DNA from: Halococcus salsus
GTDB lineage: Archaea > Halobacteriota > Halobacteria > Halobacteriales > Halococcaceae
Direction of reading: 5' to 3'
Length of the DNA stretch: 64,000 nt
Assembly: GCF_009900715.1 (NCBI RefSeq)
Contig: NZ_JAAAJC010000003.1
Coordinates: forward strand, 186,001-250,000
Of the stretch, positions 54,657 through 62,766 are shown in pieces. The translations under genes and the position numbers were made by a program. Each line of letters starts with the position of its first letter. The first letter of the stretch is position 1. The notes beneath the pieces were generated by a model, which saw nothing but the letters and a program-made list of their open reading frames with translations, did no database searches and was not told where the DNA came from.

Positions 54657-55501
54657 GCACGCAATCGTTCTCCGAACGGTTGCTCGGGGACCGGGCGGGT
54701 CTCGGCGTTCCGCGTCGGGTCGTCCAGTTCGGGTCGGTGCTCGGGTTCCTCGTCGTCTGGTGGGCGCTCGTCCGGTTCGGCGTCCTCGGCTTCGAGTACC
54801 TGGCCGACCCGGTCGAGACGGGGACGAACATGCTCGCCTACCTCGCCGGCGAACCGATGGCGAGCGGCGGGACCATCTATCTGCACGCGGCGTACTCGAC
54901 CTTTCGCGTCGTCTTCGGCGTCGGCATCGCGGCGGTGCTAGCCGTCCCGCTCGGGCTCGCGATCGGGACGAGCCAGCGCTTCGAGGACTACACGTTTCCG
55001 GCACTCGAGATCCTCCGACCGATCCCGCCGGTCGCCTGGGTCCCGATCAGCGTCCTCCTGTTGCCGGCACTCGATCTCCTCGGGATTCAGGTCAGCCTCG
55101 CCGTCCTGTTCGTCGTCTTCATCGGGGCCTTCTTCCCGATCCTCATCAACACGGTCGAGGGCGTTCGCACGATCGAGGACGAGTACACACGGGCCGCCCA
55201 CAGTCTCGGTGCGGAGGGGCTCCAGGTCTTCCGGTACGTCGTCTTCCCGGCGACGCTCCCGTCGATCCTCACCGGGATATCGATCAGCATCGGCCTCGGC
55301 TGGATCACGGTCGTCGCCGCCGAGATCATTGCCGGCAACTACGGCCTCGGGTACACGATCTTCCAGGCCTATCGCCTGCTCCAGACCGACGTCGTGCTCG
55401 TCGGGATGGTCGTGATCGGCGTGCTCGGCTACGCCTCCTCGGCGCTGGTGAACCGCTACGCCGCACGACGGATGCCCTGGAGCGAGCGTGAGAGCCGATG
55501 A
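54653..55501 (+). CDS. ABC transporter permease, taurine/nitrate type (first of two)
   Basis: Protein of 282 residues with about six membrane helices. The ATPase-contact EAA loop is EYTRAAHSLGAEGLQVFRYVVFPATLPSILTG (in part). LRPIPPVAWVPISVLLLPALDL is the conserved helix region of SsuC/TauC permeases. Four-base overlap with the binding-protein gene. It is paralogous to the permease at 56471, and the two probably form a heterodimer. Confidence 0.88.
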   Translation: MSTQSFSERLLGDRAGLGVPRRVVQFGSVLGFLVVWWALVRFGVLGFEYLADPVETGTNMLAYLAGEPMASGGTIYLHAAYSTFRVVFGVGIAAVLAVPLGLAIGTSQRFEDYTFPALEILRPIPPVAWVPISVLLLPALDLLGIQVSLAVLFVVFIGAFFPILINTVEGVRTIEDEYTRAAHSLGAEGLQVFRYVVFPATLPSILTGISISIGLGWITVVAAEIIAGNYGLGYTIFQAYRLLQTDVVLVGMVVIGVLGYASSALVNRYAARRMPWSERESR

Positions 55502-55595
55502 CGGGAGCACACCACGGCCGCGTCGCCGTCCCGCCGACCGCCGGTCGCACGACCGTACCGACTACCGAACGAACTCGACCGACCAACGACCACCA

Positions 55596-56471
55596 ATGAG
55601 CAACACCGACCAAAACACGACCGAGGCTGTGACCAGTACCGAATCGAAGACCGCGGCCGCGACGAACGGAACGCGGGGGAGCGAAACGGGGGCGATCGAG
55701 ATCGACGACGTCACGAAGGTGTACGACCCCGATGGCGACCACGTCGTCGCCGTCGAGGACATGAACCTCGACATCGGGGCCGACGAGTTCATCACGATCC
55801 TCGGTCCCTCGGGGTGTGGCAAGAGCACGGTGATGGAGTGCATCGCGGGCTATCTCGAACCGACCGAGGGCGAGGTCCGCGTCGACGGCACCCGCGTGAA
55901 CGGTCCCGACCCCTCCCGGGGCGTCGTCTTCCAGTCCAATCGCCTCTTCCCGTGGCTGACGATCGCCGAGAACGTCCGGTTCGGCCCACGGATGCGAAAC
56001 GAGGTCGACGACGAGCGCGTGAACGACCTGATCACGCAGATGGGGCTCGACGGCTTCGAGGATTCCTATCCCCACGAGCTCTCGGGCGGGATGCAACAGC
56101 GCGCCGAGCTCGCCCGGCTGTTCGCGAACGACCCGGACATCATGCTGATGGACGAACCGTTCAGCGGGCTCGACGCGATGACCAAGGAGCTGATGCAGGA
56201 GGCGCTGCTCGAGGTCTGGGAGAACGAGAGCCGAACGGTGATCTTCATCACCCACGACGTCGAGGAGGCGATCTTCCTCGCCGACCGGGTCGTCGTGATG
56301 AGCGCCCGACCGGGTCGAGCCAAGGACGTCCTCGACGTCGACCTCGACCGACCCCGAAACCTCGATATGATCACGAGCGACGAGTTCACCCGCGTCAAAC
56401 GCCGCGCGCTCGACCTCATCCACGAGGAGGCCGAACGCGCGATGGAACAGGCCGCGGGACGGGTCGATTGA
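55596..56471 (+). CDS. ABC transporter ATP-binding protein, taurine/nitrate type
   Basis: Protein of 291 residues. Walker A GPSGCGKST, Q-loop VVFQSNRLFPW, signature LSGGMQQRAELARLF, Walker B IMLMDEPFSGLD and switch FITHDVEEA. A 35-residue Ser/Thr-rich N-terminal extension precedes the domain. It belongs to the SsuB/TauB/NrtD group and powers the two permeases encoded either side. The 94-base gap before it lacks a clear promoter. Confidence 0.92.
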   Translation: MSNTDQNTTEAVTSTESKTAAATNGTRGSETGAIEIDDVTKVYDPDGDHVVAVEDMNLDIGADEFITILGPSGCGKSTVMECIAGYLEPTEGEVRVDGTRVNGPDPSRGVVFQSNRLFPWLTIAENVRFGPRMRNEVDDERVNDLITQMGLDGFEDSYPHELSGGMQQRAELARLFANDPDIMLMDEPFSGLDAMTKELMQEALLEVWENESRTVIFITHDVEEAIFLADRVVVMSARPGRAKDVLDVDLDRPRNLDMITSDEFTRVKRRALDLIHEEAERAMEQAAGRVD

Positions 56472-57319
56472 TGGCGACCGTCGAGAACGAACGCGGCTCC
56501 GAGTCGGGATCGGGGTCCAGCTCGGGGACCGGTGGTTCGGTCACCGTTCCGCGGTCGGTCCGCCGTGTCACCTCGGTGCTCGCCTTGCTCGTGCTCTGGG
56601 CACTCGCGACCAACTTCGGGCTGCTCAGCGAACTGCCCTCGCCGCTCGCCGTCGGGACGACGTTCCTCGACCAGTTCGCCGAGGTGTCGTTCTGGAGCGC
56701 TGCGGCCGTGAGCACGGCCCGGATCTACGTTTCGTTCGTCCTCGCGCTCGTCCTCGCCGTCCCGATCGGGTTGCTGATCGGCTGGAACCGGACGTTCGCG
56801 GACGCGGTCTATCCGGCGCTCGAGATGCTTCGCCCGGTGCCGCCGGTCGCCTGGATCCCGGTCGTCGCGCTCGTGTTCCCGATCGTCTCGGTCGGGGCCG
56901 GTGCGCTCGACTACCCGGTCGATACGGGCATCCTCTTCATCACGTTCCTCGGGGCCTTCTTCCCGATCCTGCTCAACGCGATCAGCGGGGTCAAACAGAT
57001 CGACGAGGAGTTCCCCCGGGCGGCCCGGTCGCTCGGGACGTCGCCGTTCCAGACGTTCCGATACGTGGTCTATCCCGGCGCGCTGCCGTCGATCCACGCG
57101 GGAATGGTGAGCGGGATGGGGCTCGCGTGGGTCAACCTCGTCGCCGCGGAGATGATCGCCGGAAGCGGGCTCGGCTACCTCACCTGGTCGTCGTACATCG
57201 CCGGCGACTACGCGAGCATCGTCGTCGGTATGCTCTCGATCGGCCTGCTGGGATACTGCTCCTCGCTCGTCATTCGCCGGATCGGCACGCGTCTGCTCCC
57301 GTGGAACAGCACGGAGTGA
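56471..57319 (+). CDS. ABC transporter permease, taurine/nitrate type (second of two)
   Basis: Protein of 282 residues. After a Gly/Ser-rich cytoplasmic lead come about six membrane helices. EAA loop EFPRAARSLGTSPFQTFRYVVYPGALPSIHAG (in part) and LRPVPPVAWIPVVALVFPIV closely parallel the first permease. ATG overlaps the ATPase stop by one base. Last gene of the operon. Having two distinct permease genes around one ATPase is less common in this group, where the permease is usually a homodimer. Confidence 0.88.
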   Translation: MATVENERGSESGSGSSSGTGGSVTVPRSVRRVTSVLALLVLWALATNFGLLSELPSPLAVGTTFLDQFAEVSFWSAAAVSTARIYVSFVLALVLAVPIGLLIGWNRTFADAVYPALEMLRPVPPVAWIPVVALVFPIVSVGAGALDYPVDTGILFITFLGAFFPILLNAISGVKQIDEEFPRAARSLGTSPFQTFRYVVYPGALPSIHAGMVSGMGLAWVNLVAAEMIAGSGLGYLTWSSYIAGDYASIVVGMLSIGLLGYCSSLVIRRIGTRLLPWNSTE

Positions 57320-57670
57320 GCGGGAAGGGAGAAGCCACGGGAGCGGTGTCCGCTCCCTCGGAAACGCGACCTCAGTTCTCCGTGTTCGAAAGTCGGTAAC
57401 GGAGCCGAGCGAGTTCACACCCACTCGTAGAACCGTTCGAACTCTCGACGACTGGGTGCGCGATCTCGGACTACTTCCATTATTTCGGAAAGTCCGTACG
57501 CATTGAGTCGATCTAGACCATTCTATATCGCAATATGTAATTTACCGCTGAGTAGCACGGACGTCACAGGCCATACGACGGACGATCAGATCTATTCACT
57601 CGAAACCGCAACGAACGAGACGGCCGAACCGCACAAACGGTACCGGTCGGGATCCACCGAGAGCGGCCTA
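57320..57670. other. Spacer with A+T-rich core before the third HTH gene
   Basis: 351 bases. A+T-rich between about 57470 and 57560 (CATTCTATATCGCAATATG). Nothing resembling a gene, tRNA or transposase half. It follows the ABC operon and is the 3' side of the third HTH gene. Confidence 0.45.
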
Positions 57671-58153
57671 TCAGGGCACCCAGCCACCGGAATCGTCCGA
57701 TCCGTCCGAGCCGGTTCGGCGCACCGGTCGATAGGAGAGCCCCGCCTCCTTCATCAGCCGTCGGCAGCTCGGGCGCGAGTACTCGACACCGAAGGTCTCG
57801 CGGAGGTAGCGCTGCACCAGCGGTGGGCTCCACGCGGAGGCATCGACACCCACCTCCGAAGGGGGCTGCTGGAGGGTCTCCTCGAAGGCTTCTCGCTGGT
57901 CGGCGGTGAGCTTCCGCGGACGACCCGAACGGTCGGCGTCGACGACCGCGTCGGCGAGCGGCCGTGATTCGAGCCGCATGAGCCAGCTGTAGATGGTGCG
58001 GCGCTGGACCCCGTACCAGTCGGCGAGTTCGGTCTGACTGACGCCGTTCTTGTAGGCGATCGCCGCGAGAAGGCGCTGTGCGGGTTTCGCTCCGTCGACC
58101 TCGTCGAGGGCCGCCTGCAGTTCCTCGACGGAGATCTCGTCGAGATGGTCCAT
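57671..58153 (-). CDS. Stand-alone IS630-type HTH protein, paralogue 3
   Basis: Protein of 160 residues: MDHLDEISVEELQAALDEV, GAKPAQRLLAAIAYKNGVSQTELADWYGVQRRTIYSWLMRL (in part), RSGRPRKLTADQREAFEETL, and the second winged HTH closing SCRRLMKEAGLSYRPVRRTG. The most diverged of the three copies, yet it keeps the start, both HTH units and the point of termination. No nuclease domain follows. It sits between the ABC operon and the core srp19-gar1 genes, with its start 115 bases from srp19. Confidence 0.75.
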   Translation of the reverse strand: MDHLDEISVEELQAALDEVDGAKPAQRLLAAIAYKNGVSQTELADWYGVQRRTIYSWLMRLESRPLADAVVDADRSGRPRKLTADQREAFEETLQQPPSEVGVDASAWSPPLVQRYLRETFGVEYSRPSCRRLMKEAGLSYRPVRRTGSDGSDDSGGWVP

Positions 58154-58238
58154 ACCGTAAGTGGATCCGGTGAGCGGATAGTTCTAGCGGTCTCCGTGGT
58201 AGCGGTGTGGGTGATCGCGGTATCGGTCGGGAGCAAGC

Positions 58239-58246
58239 GGTTTATC
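58239..58246 (+). promoter_or_regulatory. TATA-like box for srp19-gar1
   Basis: GGTTTATC about 27 bases before the ATG at 58269. Confidence 0.55.
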
Positions 58247-58268
58247 CGCCCGACCGCGAACCACGAAC

Positions 58269-58547
58269 ATGGTCGAGAACGTCATCTGGCCGGCGTACCT
58301 GGACGCCGGACGCAGTCGAACCGAGGGTCGGCGGGTGCCCCGAGGCGTCGCGGTGCCCGAGCCGACCGTCGACGAGATCGCTCGTGCGGCCGGACAGGTC
58401 GGCTACGACACCGTGATCGAACGCGAGAAGACCTACCCGCGCGAGCACACCGCCCGTGGCCGTGTCCTGGTGAAGGACGCCGACGACGACGGGAAGTCGG
58501 ACCTCCTCCAGGCCGTCGCGGTCTACGTCGCCGCGCTCCGGGAATGA
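58269..58547 (+). CDS. srp19: Signal recognition particle protein SRP19
   Basis: Protein of 92 residues. [33 protein letters not shown] (in part) is the hallmark of archaeal SRP19, followed by [19 protein letters not shown], which contacts the 7S RNA. It helps fold SRP RNA so that SRP54 can bind in targeting membrane and secreted proteins. Overlaps gar1 by four bases. Confidence 0.96.
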   Translation: MVENVIWPAYLDAGRSRTEGRRVPRGVAVPEPTVDEIARAAGQVGYDTVIEREKTYPREHTARGRVLVKDADDDGKSDLLQAVAVYVAALRE

Positions 58548-58765
58548 AACGCGCAGGCGAGGTGGTCGGCACGGCTCAGGGACTCGCCATCGTCCGGTGT
58601 GACGACGAGGGCTACCCGAACATCGGCACCCAGCTCGTCGACCAGAGCCTCTCGACGGTCGGCCAGGTCGTCGACGTGTTCGGGCCGACCGACCGGCCGT
58701 TTCTGGCGCTGAAATCGACGAACGCGCCGGCGGGGTTGCTCGGCGAGCGCCTCTACAGCGAGTAG
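58544..58765 (+). CDS. gar1: H/ACA ribonucleoprotein subunit Gar1
   Basis: Protein of 73 residues, [19 protein letters not shown]. The beta-barrel core with [31 protein letters not shown] (in part) is that of archaeal Gar1, which joins Cbf5, Nop10 and L7Ae in RNA-guided pseudouridylation. The srp19-gar1 overlap is typical of haloarchaea. Gene ends two bases before a converging gene. Confidence 0.93.
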   Translation: MKRAGEVVGTAQGLAIVRCDDEGYPNIGTQLVDQSLSTVGQVVDVFGPTDRPFLALKSTNAPAGLLGERLYSE

Positions 58766-58766
58766 G

Positions 58767-59633
58767 CTACCACCGCCAGCGGTCCGACTCCTCGACGTCG
58801 AAGAGGCTGGGGCCGTCCGCCGTGCTACCCTCGTCGAGGTAGCTCGACCGCCCCGCGAGGACGACGTTCGTGACCGCGCCGAACAGGAGCACGAGACAGC
58901 TGTAGTAGAGCCAGACGAGCACGAGGAGGACACCGCCCACGATACCGTAGGCCGTGTACTGGCCCGCGTAGCCCACGTAGATCTGGAAGGCGAACTGGGT
59001 CAGCGCCCACCCGATCGCCGACAGCACCGTACCGGGCAGGACTTCGGTCACCGAGACGTCGACGTCCGGAACGAAGTAGTAGACCGGGAAGAAGACGAAC
59101 GTGAGCCCGACGACGAGGTAGAGCGGGCTGAGGCGACCGAGAAAGGGGATCGGGAGGTTGGGGACGAACGCGAGCACGCCGCCGGTGAGCACGACGGCTA
59201 CGACCCCGAAGGCGACGCCCACGAGCACGACGAGGGCGTCACGGAGCTGTTTGGGGAGGGACTTGACGTCGCGGACGCCGTAGACCGCGTCGAACGCGAT
59301 GTCGAGCCCCCGGAAGAGCTTGAGCGCGCTCCAGAGCAGCGTCGCGAGGCCCAGCACGGACGCGCCGGTCTGGCCCGACGAGTCGGTGAGGGCGTCCGCG
59401 AGCAGTTCACGTGCGCTCCCGGTGAGCGTCGAGTTGAACAGCGCGGTGATCTGCTCGGCGAACGCCTCGCCGCCGATAACGGACGCCGCGATGAAACTGA
59501 GGAGGAACAGCGGGATCATGGAGAGGAAGGCGTAGAACGCGAGGCTCCCCGCCATGAAGGTGAGGTGGTTCTGCGTGACCTCGGCGACCATCGCGCGGGC
59601 GATAGTCACCGGCCGGGAGGAACGAATGCTCAT
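58767..59633 (-). CDS. YihY/BrkB-family membrane protein
   Basis: Protein of 288 residues with about six membrane helices. Family features: HLTFMAGSLAFYAFLSMIPLFLLSF near the N-terminus, GLATLLWSALKLFRGLDIAFDAVYGV (in part), PGTVLSAIGWALTQFAFQIYVGY and the end LVWLYYSCLVLLFGAVTNVV. The family was once called ribonuclease BN by mistake. It is an inner-membrane protein with an unsettled transport-like role. The C-terminal tail is polar (YLDEGSTADGPSLFDVEESD). Divergent from the presenilin-like gene. Confidence 0.9.
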   Translation of the reverse strand: MSIRSSRPVTIARAMVAEVTQNHLTFMAGSLAFYAFLSMIPLFLLSFIAASVIGGEAFAEQITALFNSTLTGSARELLADALTDSSGQTGASVLGLATLLWSALKLFRGLDIAFDAVYGVRDVKSLPKQLRDALVVLVGVAFGVVAVVLTGGVLAFVPNLPIPFLGRLSPLYLVVGLTFVFFPVYYFVPDVDVSVTEVLPGTVLSAIGWALTQFAFQIYVGYAGQYTAYGIVGGVLLVLVWLYYSCLVLLFGAVTNVVLAGRSSYLDEGSTADGPSLFDVEESDRWRW

Positions 59634-59810
59634 AGGCGGTCGTCCGTCCGGAAACGTGCGGAATCAACCTAATGGTTCGGTTTTCGACGTCGTTTTGTGA
59701 CCTCCCGTCCAGGGCGGTCGACCCCGGTTCGAACGTGGTGGGTGACCGACGGGTCGCTCGCACGAGTCACCGAACGAAACCCCGAAGACGGCGGCGGGGG
59801 TGGTGGAGGT

Positions 59811-60833
59811 ATGCACCAGCGCACGCGGGTGTACGCGGCGGGCGCGATGGCGGTCGCGGTCTTCGTGCTGATCCAGCTCGGGGCGGTAGCGCTGGTCGGT
59901 CCCTTCGAGCGCGCGGGCTACCAGGCCGTCGAGAACCCGACGGACCCCGCGAACAGCGCGGTCTACATCGGCGCGATCCTCGTCGCCACCGCCGCGATGC
60001 TCGCGGTGATCAAACTCGACATCCAGTGGCTCCTCCGGGGGTTCGTGGTGTTCTCCAGTGGGCTGGTCTCGCTCTACGTCTTCTCGGTGCTCGCACCGCC
60101 CGTCTCGACGAGCCTCGCGGGCGTGGCGTTCAACCCGCTCGCGGTCGGCGGGGCGGTCGTCCTCGCGGTCGCGCTGCTCGCCTACCCCGAGTGGTACGTC
60201 ATCGACGCCGCCGGGGTGGTGATGGGCGCGGGCGCGGCGGGCATCTTCGGCATCAGCTTCGGCCTCCTGCCCGCGATACTCCTGCTGGTCGCGCTCGCGG
60301 TCTACGACGCGATCTCGGTCTACGGCACCGAACACATGCTGACGCTCGCCGACGGCGTGATGGACCTCAAACTCCCCGTGGTGCTCGTGATCCCGCTCAC
60401 GCTCTCGTACTCGTTCCTCGACGATTCGCCGACGGCGAACGCGGCCGAGAGCGTCGAAGCCGACGGCGGGGAAGGCGAGGAGGGCGAAACGGACGAGACG
60501 AACGAGACGACCACGCCACCGGCGGCCGGCGACCGGGACGTGTTCTTCGTCGGTCTCGGTGACGCGGTGATGCCGGGCGTGCTGGTGGCGAGCGCCGCGT
60601 TCTTCGCGCCCGCTCGCCCCCTGATACCGGGCTTCGCGCTCTCGCTCCCCGCGCTCACCGCGATGGTCGGCACGGTCTGCGGCCTCGTGGTCCTCCTTCG
60701 GCTGGTGATGAAGGGGCGCGCCCACGCCGGACTGCCGTTGCTCAACGGCGGGGCGATCGCCGGCTACCTCGTGGGCACGGTCGCCTCGGGGATCCCGGTC
60801 GTGACCGCGCTCGGACTCGGGCCGTACCTCTGA
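59811..60833 (+). CDS. Presenilin/signal-peptide-peptidase-like intramembrane aspartyl protease
   Basis: Protein of 340 residues with about nine membrane helices. Catalytic aspartates: Asp166 in VYDAISVYGTEHM and Asp251 in VGLGDAVMPG. Between them is a long acidic cytoplasmic loop (residues ~203-243). Near the end, GLPLLNGGAIAGYL corresponds to the PAL region, with Pro kept. It cuts membrane-embedded helices. GGTGGAGGT touches the ATG, too close for a normal ribosome binding site, so an upstream GTG start cannot be excluded. Presence near srp19/gar1 is usual in haloarchaea. Confidence 0.88.
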   Translation: MHQRTRVYAAGAMAVAVFVLIQLGAVALVGPFERAGYQAVENPTDPANSAVYIGAILVATAAMLAVIKLDIQWLLRGFVVFSSGLVSLYVFSVLAPPVSTSLAGVAFNPLAVGGAVVLAVALLAYPEWYVIDAAGVVMGAGAAGIFGISFGLLPAILLLVALAVYDAISVYGTEHMLTLADGVMDLKLPVVLVIPLTLSYSFLDDSPTANAAESVEADGGEGEEGETDETNETTTPPAAGDRDVFFVGLGDAVMPGVLVASAAFFAPARPLIPGFALSLPALTAMVGTVCGLVVLLRLVMKGRAHAGLPLLNGGAIAGYLVGTVASGIPVVTALGLGPYL

Positions 60834-60885
60834 ACCCGGCGCGTCCCGACCGCGATCCTATAGGACTCGAAACGTTCGGAGACCC

Positions 60886-61368
60886 ATGAACAGCATCGAG
60901 ACGAGCGATAGCACGCCGAGCGACGAGCACACCCGGCCGAGCCTGTCGCGCTCGACGGTCGCGACCGGTCTGGAGGCCGGGGCGTTCGCTACGGTAGTGA
61001 TGACGGTCTTTCGCGAGCCAACCGCGCGCGCCCTGCCACCGACCGCGGAACTCCTCGCGCGGTGGCTGGGCGGCGACGCCGACGACTACCACCTGCACTC
61101 GCTGGGGCTGCATCTGGTCTACGGGGCCATCGCCGGCGGGCTGTTCGCACCGATACTCGCCGTGATAGACGCCGACCGAACCCACCCGGAAGCGGTCGGA
61201 CTCGTCGTCGGCGGGGTCTATGGCCTCGCCCTCTCGGTCTTCGGCGAGGCGGTCGTCCTCCAGCGCTATCTCGACATGGACCTCGCGACCGACGAGTCGG
61301 CGGTGTTCCACGCCGGCCACCTGATCTACGGGCTGGCGCTCGGTGCGTGGCTCGGGTCGCGGGCCTGA
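60886..61368 (+). CDS. Conserved haloarchaeal membrane protein
   Basis: Protein of 160 residues. A polar 25-residue lead is followed by three to four hydrophobic segments, about residues 27-42 (VATGLEAGAFATVVMTVF), 74-92 (GLHLVYGAIAGGLFAPILAV), 104-120 (VGLVVGGVYGLALSVFG) and 143-156. Conserved-looking histidines occur in YHLHSLGLHLVYG and FHAGHLIYGLAL. Resembles DUF6789/DUF1440-like small membrane proteins. Function unknown. TATA-like CCTATAGG at 60857 precedes it. Confidence 0.6.
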   Translation: MNSIETSDSTPSDEHTRPSLSRSTVATGLEAGAFATVVMTVFREPTARALPPTAELLARWLGGDADDYHLHSLGLHLVYGAIAGGLFAPILAVIDADRTHPEAVGLVVGGVYGLALSVFGEAVVLQRYLDMDLATDESAVFHAGHLIYGLALGAWLGSRA

Positions 61369-61416
61369 GCTTGGCGAGTTTTCGGCCCGCCGAAAGATCG
61401 GAACGGCTATGTTTTG

Positions 61417-61430
61417 TTAGGCGAGCCTAA
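61417..61430. promoter_or_regulatory. DtxR/Idr-type iron box
   Basis: TTAGGCGAGCCTAA, a perfect inverted repeat TTAGGC-GA-GCCTAA, five bases before the ATG at 61436. It closely matches the palindrome bound by DtxR-family metal regulators (TTAGG..CCTAA). At this place, over the start of transcription, a bound repressor would shut the gene when iron is plentiful. Confidence 0.65.
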
Positions 61431-61435
61431 TTCGT

Positions 61436-62680
61436 ATGTCACGCGACGCTACCGATGGCTCGACGCGCCGCCGGTTCCTCAGGACCGGTGTCGGGGTCGG
61501 TCTCGCTGGGTTGTTCGCCGGCTGTTCGAGCGGAAACGACGCGGGGAGCAACGGGTCCAACGAAACGGGCGGTGGGGCCGGCCCGGCGAGCGCGACGGCC
61601 GGGTCCGGCGGATCGACCGCTGGCGGTTCGACGGACGGGACCACGAGCCAGGGTGGAGCCACTGAGAGCGGCGGGACGACTGGAGAGTCGTACTCGGTCT
61701 CGATGGCACCGGTCGGGAGCGTCACGTTCGACTCCGTTCCCCAGACGTGGGTTCCGTTCACCGGCGACTACGCCGACATGGGCGTCGCGCTCGGCCAGTC
61801 GGACGGCCTCTCGGCGATCGGCGTCGCCGCCCGGTACGGCGCGTTCTACTACGACGACCTCCCGGGGGTATCGGTCGACACGGGCAGCCTCACCGAACTC
61901 TATCAGGGTGACAGCGTCGGGAAGGAGGTCTTCTACGAACTCGACGCCGACGTCCACGTCGTCGACCCCAACTTCATGGTCAACAGGCTGAGCTGGAGCC
62001 AGGGCGACGTCACGGAGATAACGAACCAGGTCGCGCCCTTCTTCGGCAACACCACCTTCACGCAGGTCTACGACTGGCACGACTACCGCTACTACACGAT
62101 GGAGGAGCTGTTGGGGAAGCTCGGTGCGGTGTTCGACCAGCGCGGACGCGCCGAGGCGTTCACCGAGGTGCTCGACGACGTCCACTCGACGGTCGAGAGC
62201 GACCTTCCGAACGAGACCCCCTCGATCGCGCTGCTGTACCCCGCCGACGTCCCGCCGGAGTCGTTCTACCCCTACCTCGTGGGCGAGGGGACGACCTCGA
62301 AGCAGTGGCGGACCCTCGGCGTCGAGGACGCGCTGGCGGCGAACGACGTGGCCGACGCCCAGGCGGGTGGGAGCGCGATCGACTTCGAGACGCTGCTCGA
62401 GGTCGACCCGGACGTGCTCGCGGTGCGCCTCCAAGACGAGATCACCGACCAGTACTTCCAAGAGAACATCGTCACGCCCCTCGAAAACCACGAGGTGGCC
62501 TCCCAGCTCAGCGCGGTCCAGAACGGTCGAGTGATCTACGCCGGGCTGACCTACCAGGGTCCGATCATCTACCTCCACCAGCTCGAACGCGCGGCCCAGG
62601 GCGTCTACCCCGACGCGTTCGGCGGCAGTCAGCTCTTCGACCGCCAGCGCGTCGCGGACATCGTGACCGGGGACGGATGA
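61436..62680 (+). CDS. Iron/siderophore-type ABC substrate-binding lipoprotein
   Basis: Protein of 414 residues. Twin-arginine signal STRRRFLRTGVGVGLAGLFAGC with lipobox Cys30, then a Gly/Ser/Thr-rich linker (~residues 31-80), typical of surface lipoproteins, and a periplasmic-binding-protein class III domain of the FepB/BtuF type (TWVPFTGDYADMGVALGQSDGLSAIG in part, DADVHVVDPNFMV, DVLAVRLQDEI). The iron box in its promoter suggests an iron-complex ligand. No permease or ATPase gene follows, so it must share a transporter encoded elsewhere. Confidence 0.85.
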   Translation: MSRDATDGSTRRRFLRTGVGVGLAGLFAGCSSGNDAGSNGSNETGGGAGPASATAGSGGSTAGGSTDGTTSQGGATESGGTTGESYSVSMAPVGSVTFDSVPQTWVPFTGDYADMGVALGQSDGLSAIGVAARYGAFYYDDLPGVSVDTGSLTELYQGDSVGKEVFYELDADVHVVDPNFMVNRLSWSQGDVTEITNQVAPFFGNTTFTQVYDWHDYRYYTMEELLGKLGAVFDQRGRAEAFTEVLDDVHSTVESDLPNETPSIALLYPADVPPESFYPYLVGEGTTSKQWRTLGVEDALAANDVADAQAGGSAIDFETLLEVDPDVLAVRLQDEITDQYFQENIVTPLENHEVASQLSAVQNGRVIYAGLTYQGPIIYLHQLERAAQGVYPDAFGGSQLFDRQRVADIVTGDG

Positions 62681-62763
62681 CCGACCGCGACGTCGCCGGC
62701 CCCGAACGGGTGCTCGATGCGCTCGACGACGACGCGATCCATGAGTATCTGGACGGGAGCTGA
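62677..62763 (+). CDS. 28-codon open frame coupled to the binding-protein gene
   Basis: Begins MTDRDVAGPERVLDAL and ends HEYLDGS. Its ATG overlaps the TGA of the binding-protein gene as ATGA, and its own TGA is three bases from the end of the converging cyclodeaminase gene. Codon use is like the neighbours. It may be a genuine acidic microprotein or the stub of a lost permease gene. Confidence 0.4.
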   Translation: MTDRDVAGPERVLDALDDDAIHEYLDGS

Positions 62764-62766
62764 GGG

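Noticed and set aside
52758-55004. 748-codon minus-strand frame across the recombinase-like and ABC genes
   Set aside because: Crosses several well-supported genes in other frames and is arginine-rich without domains.
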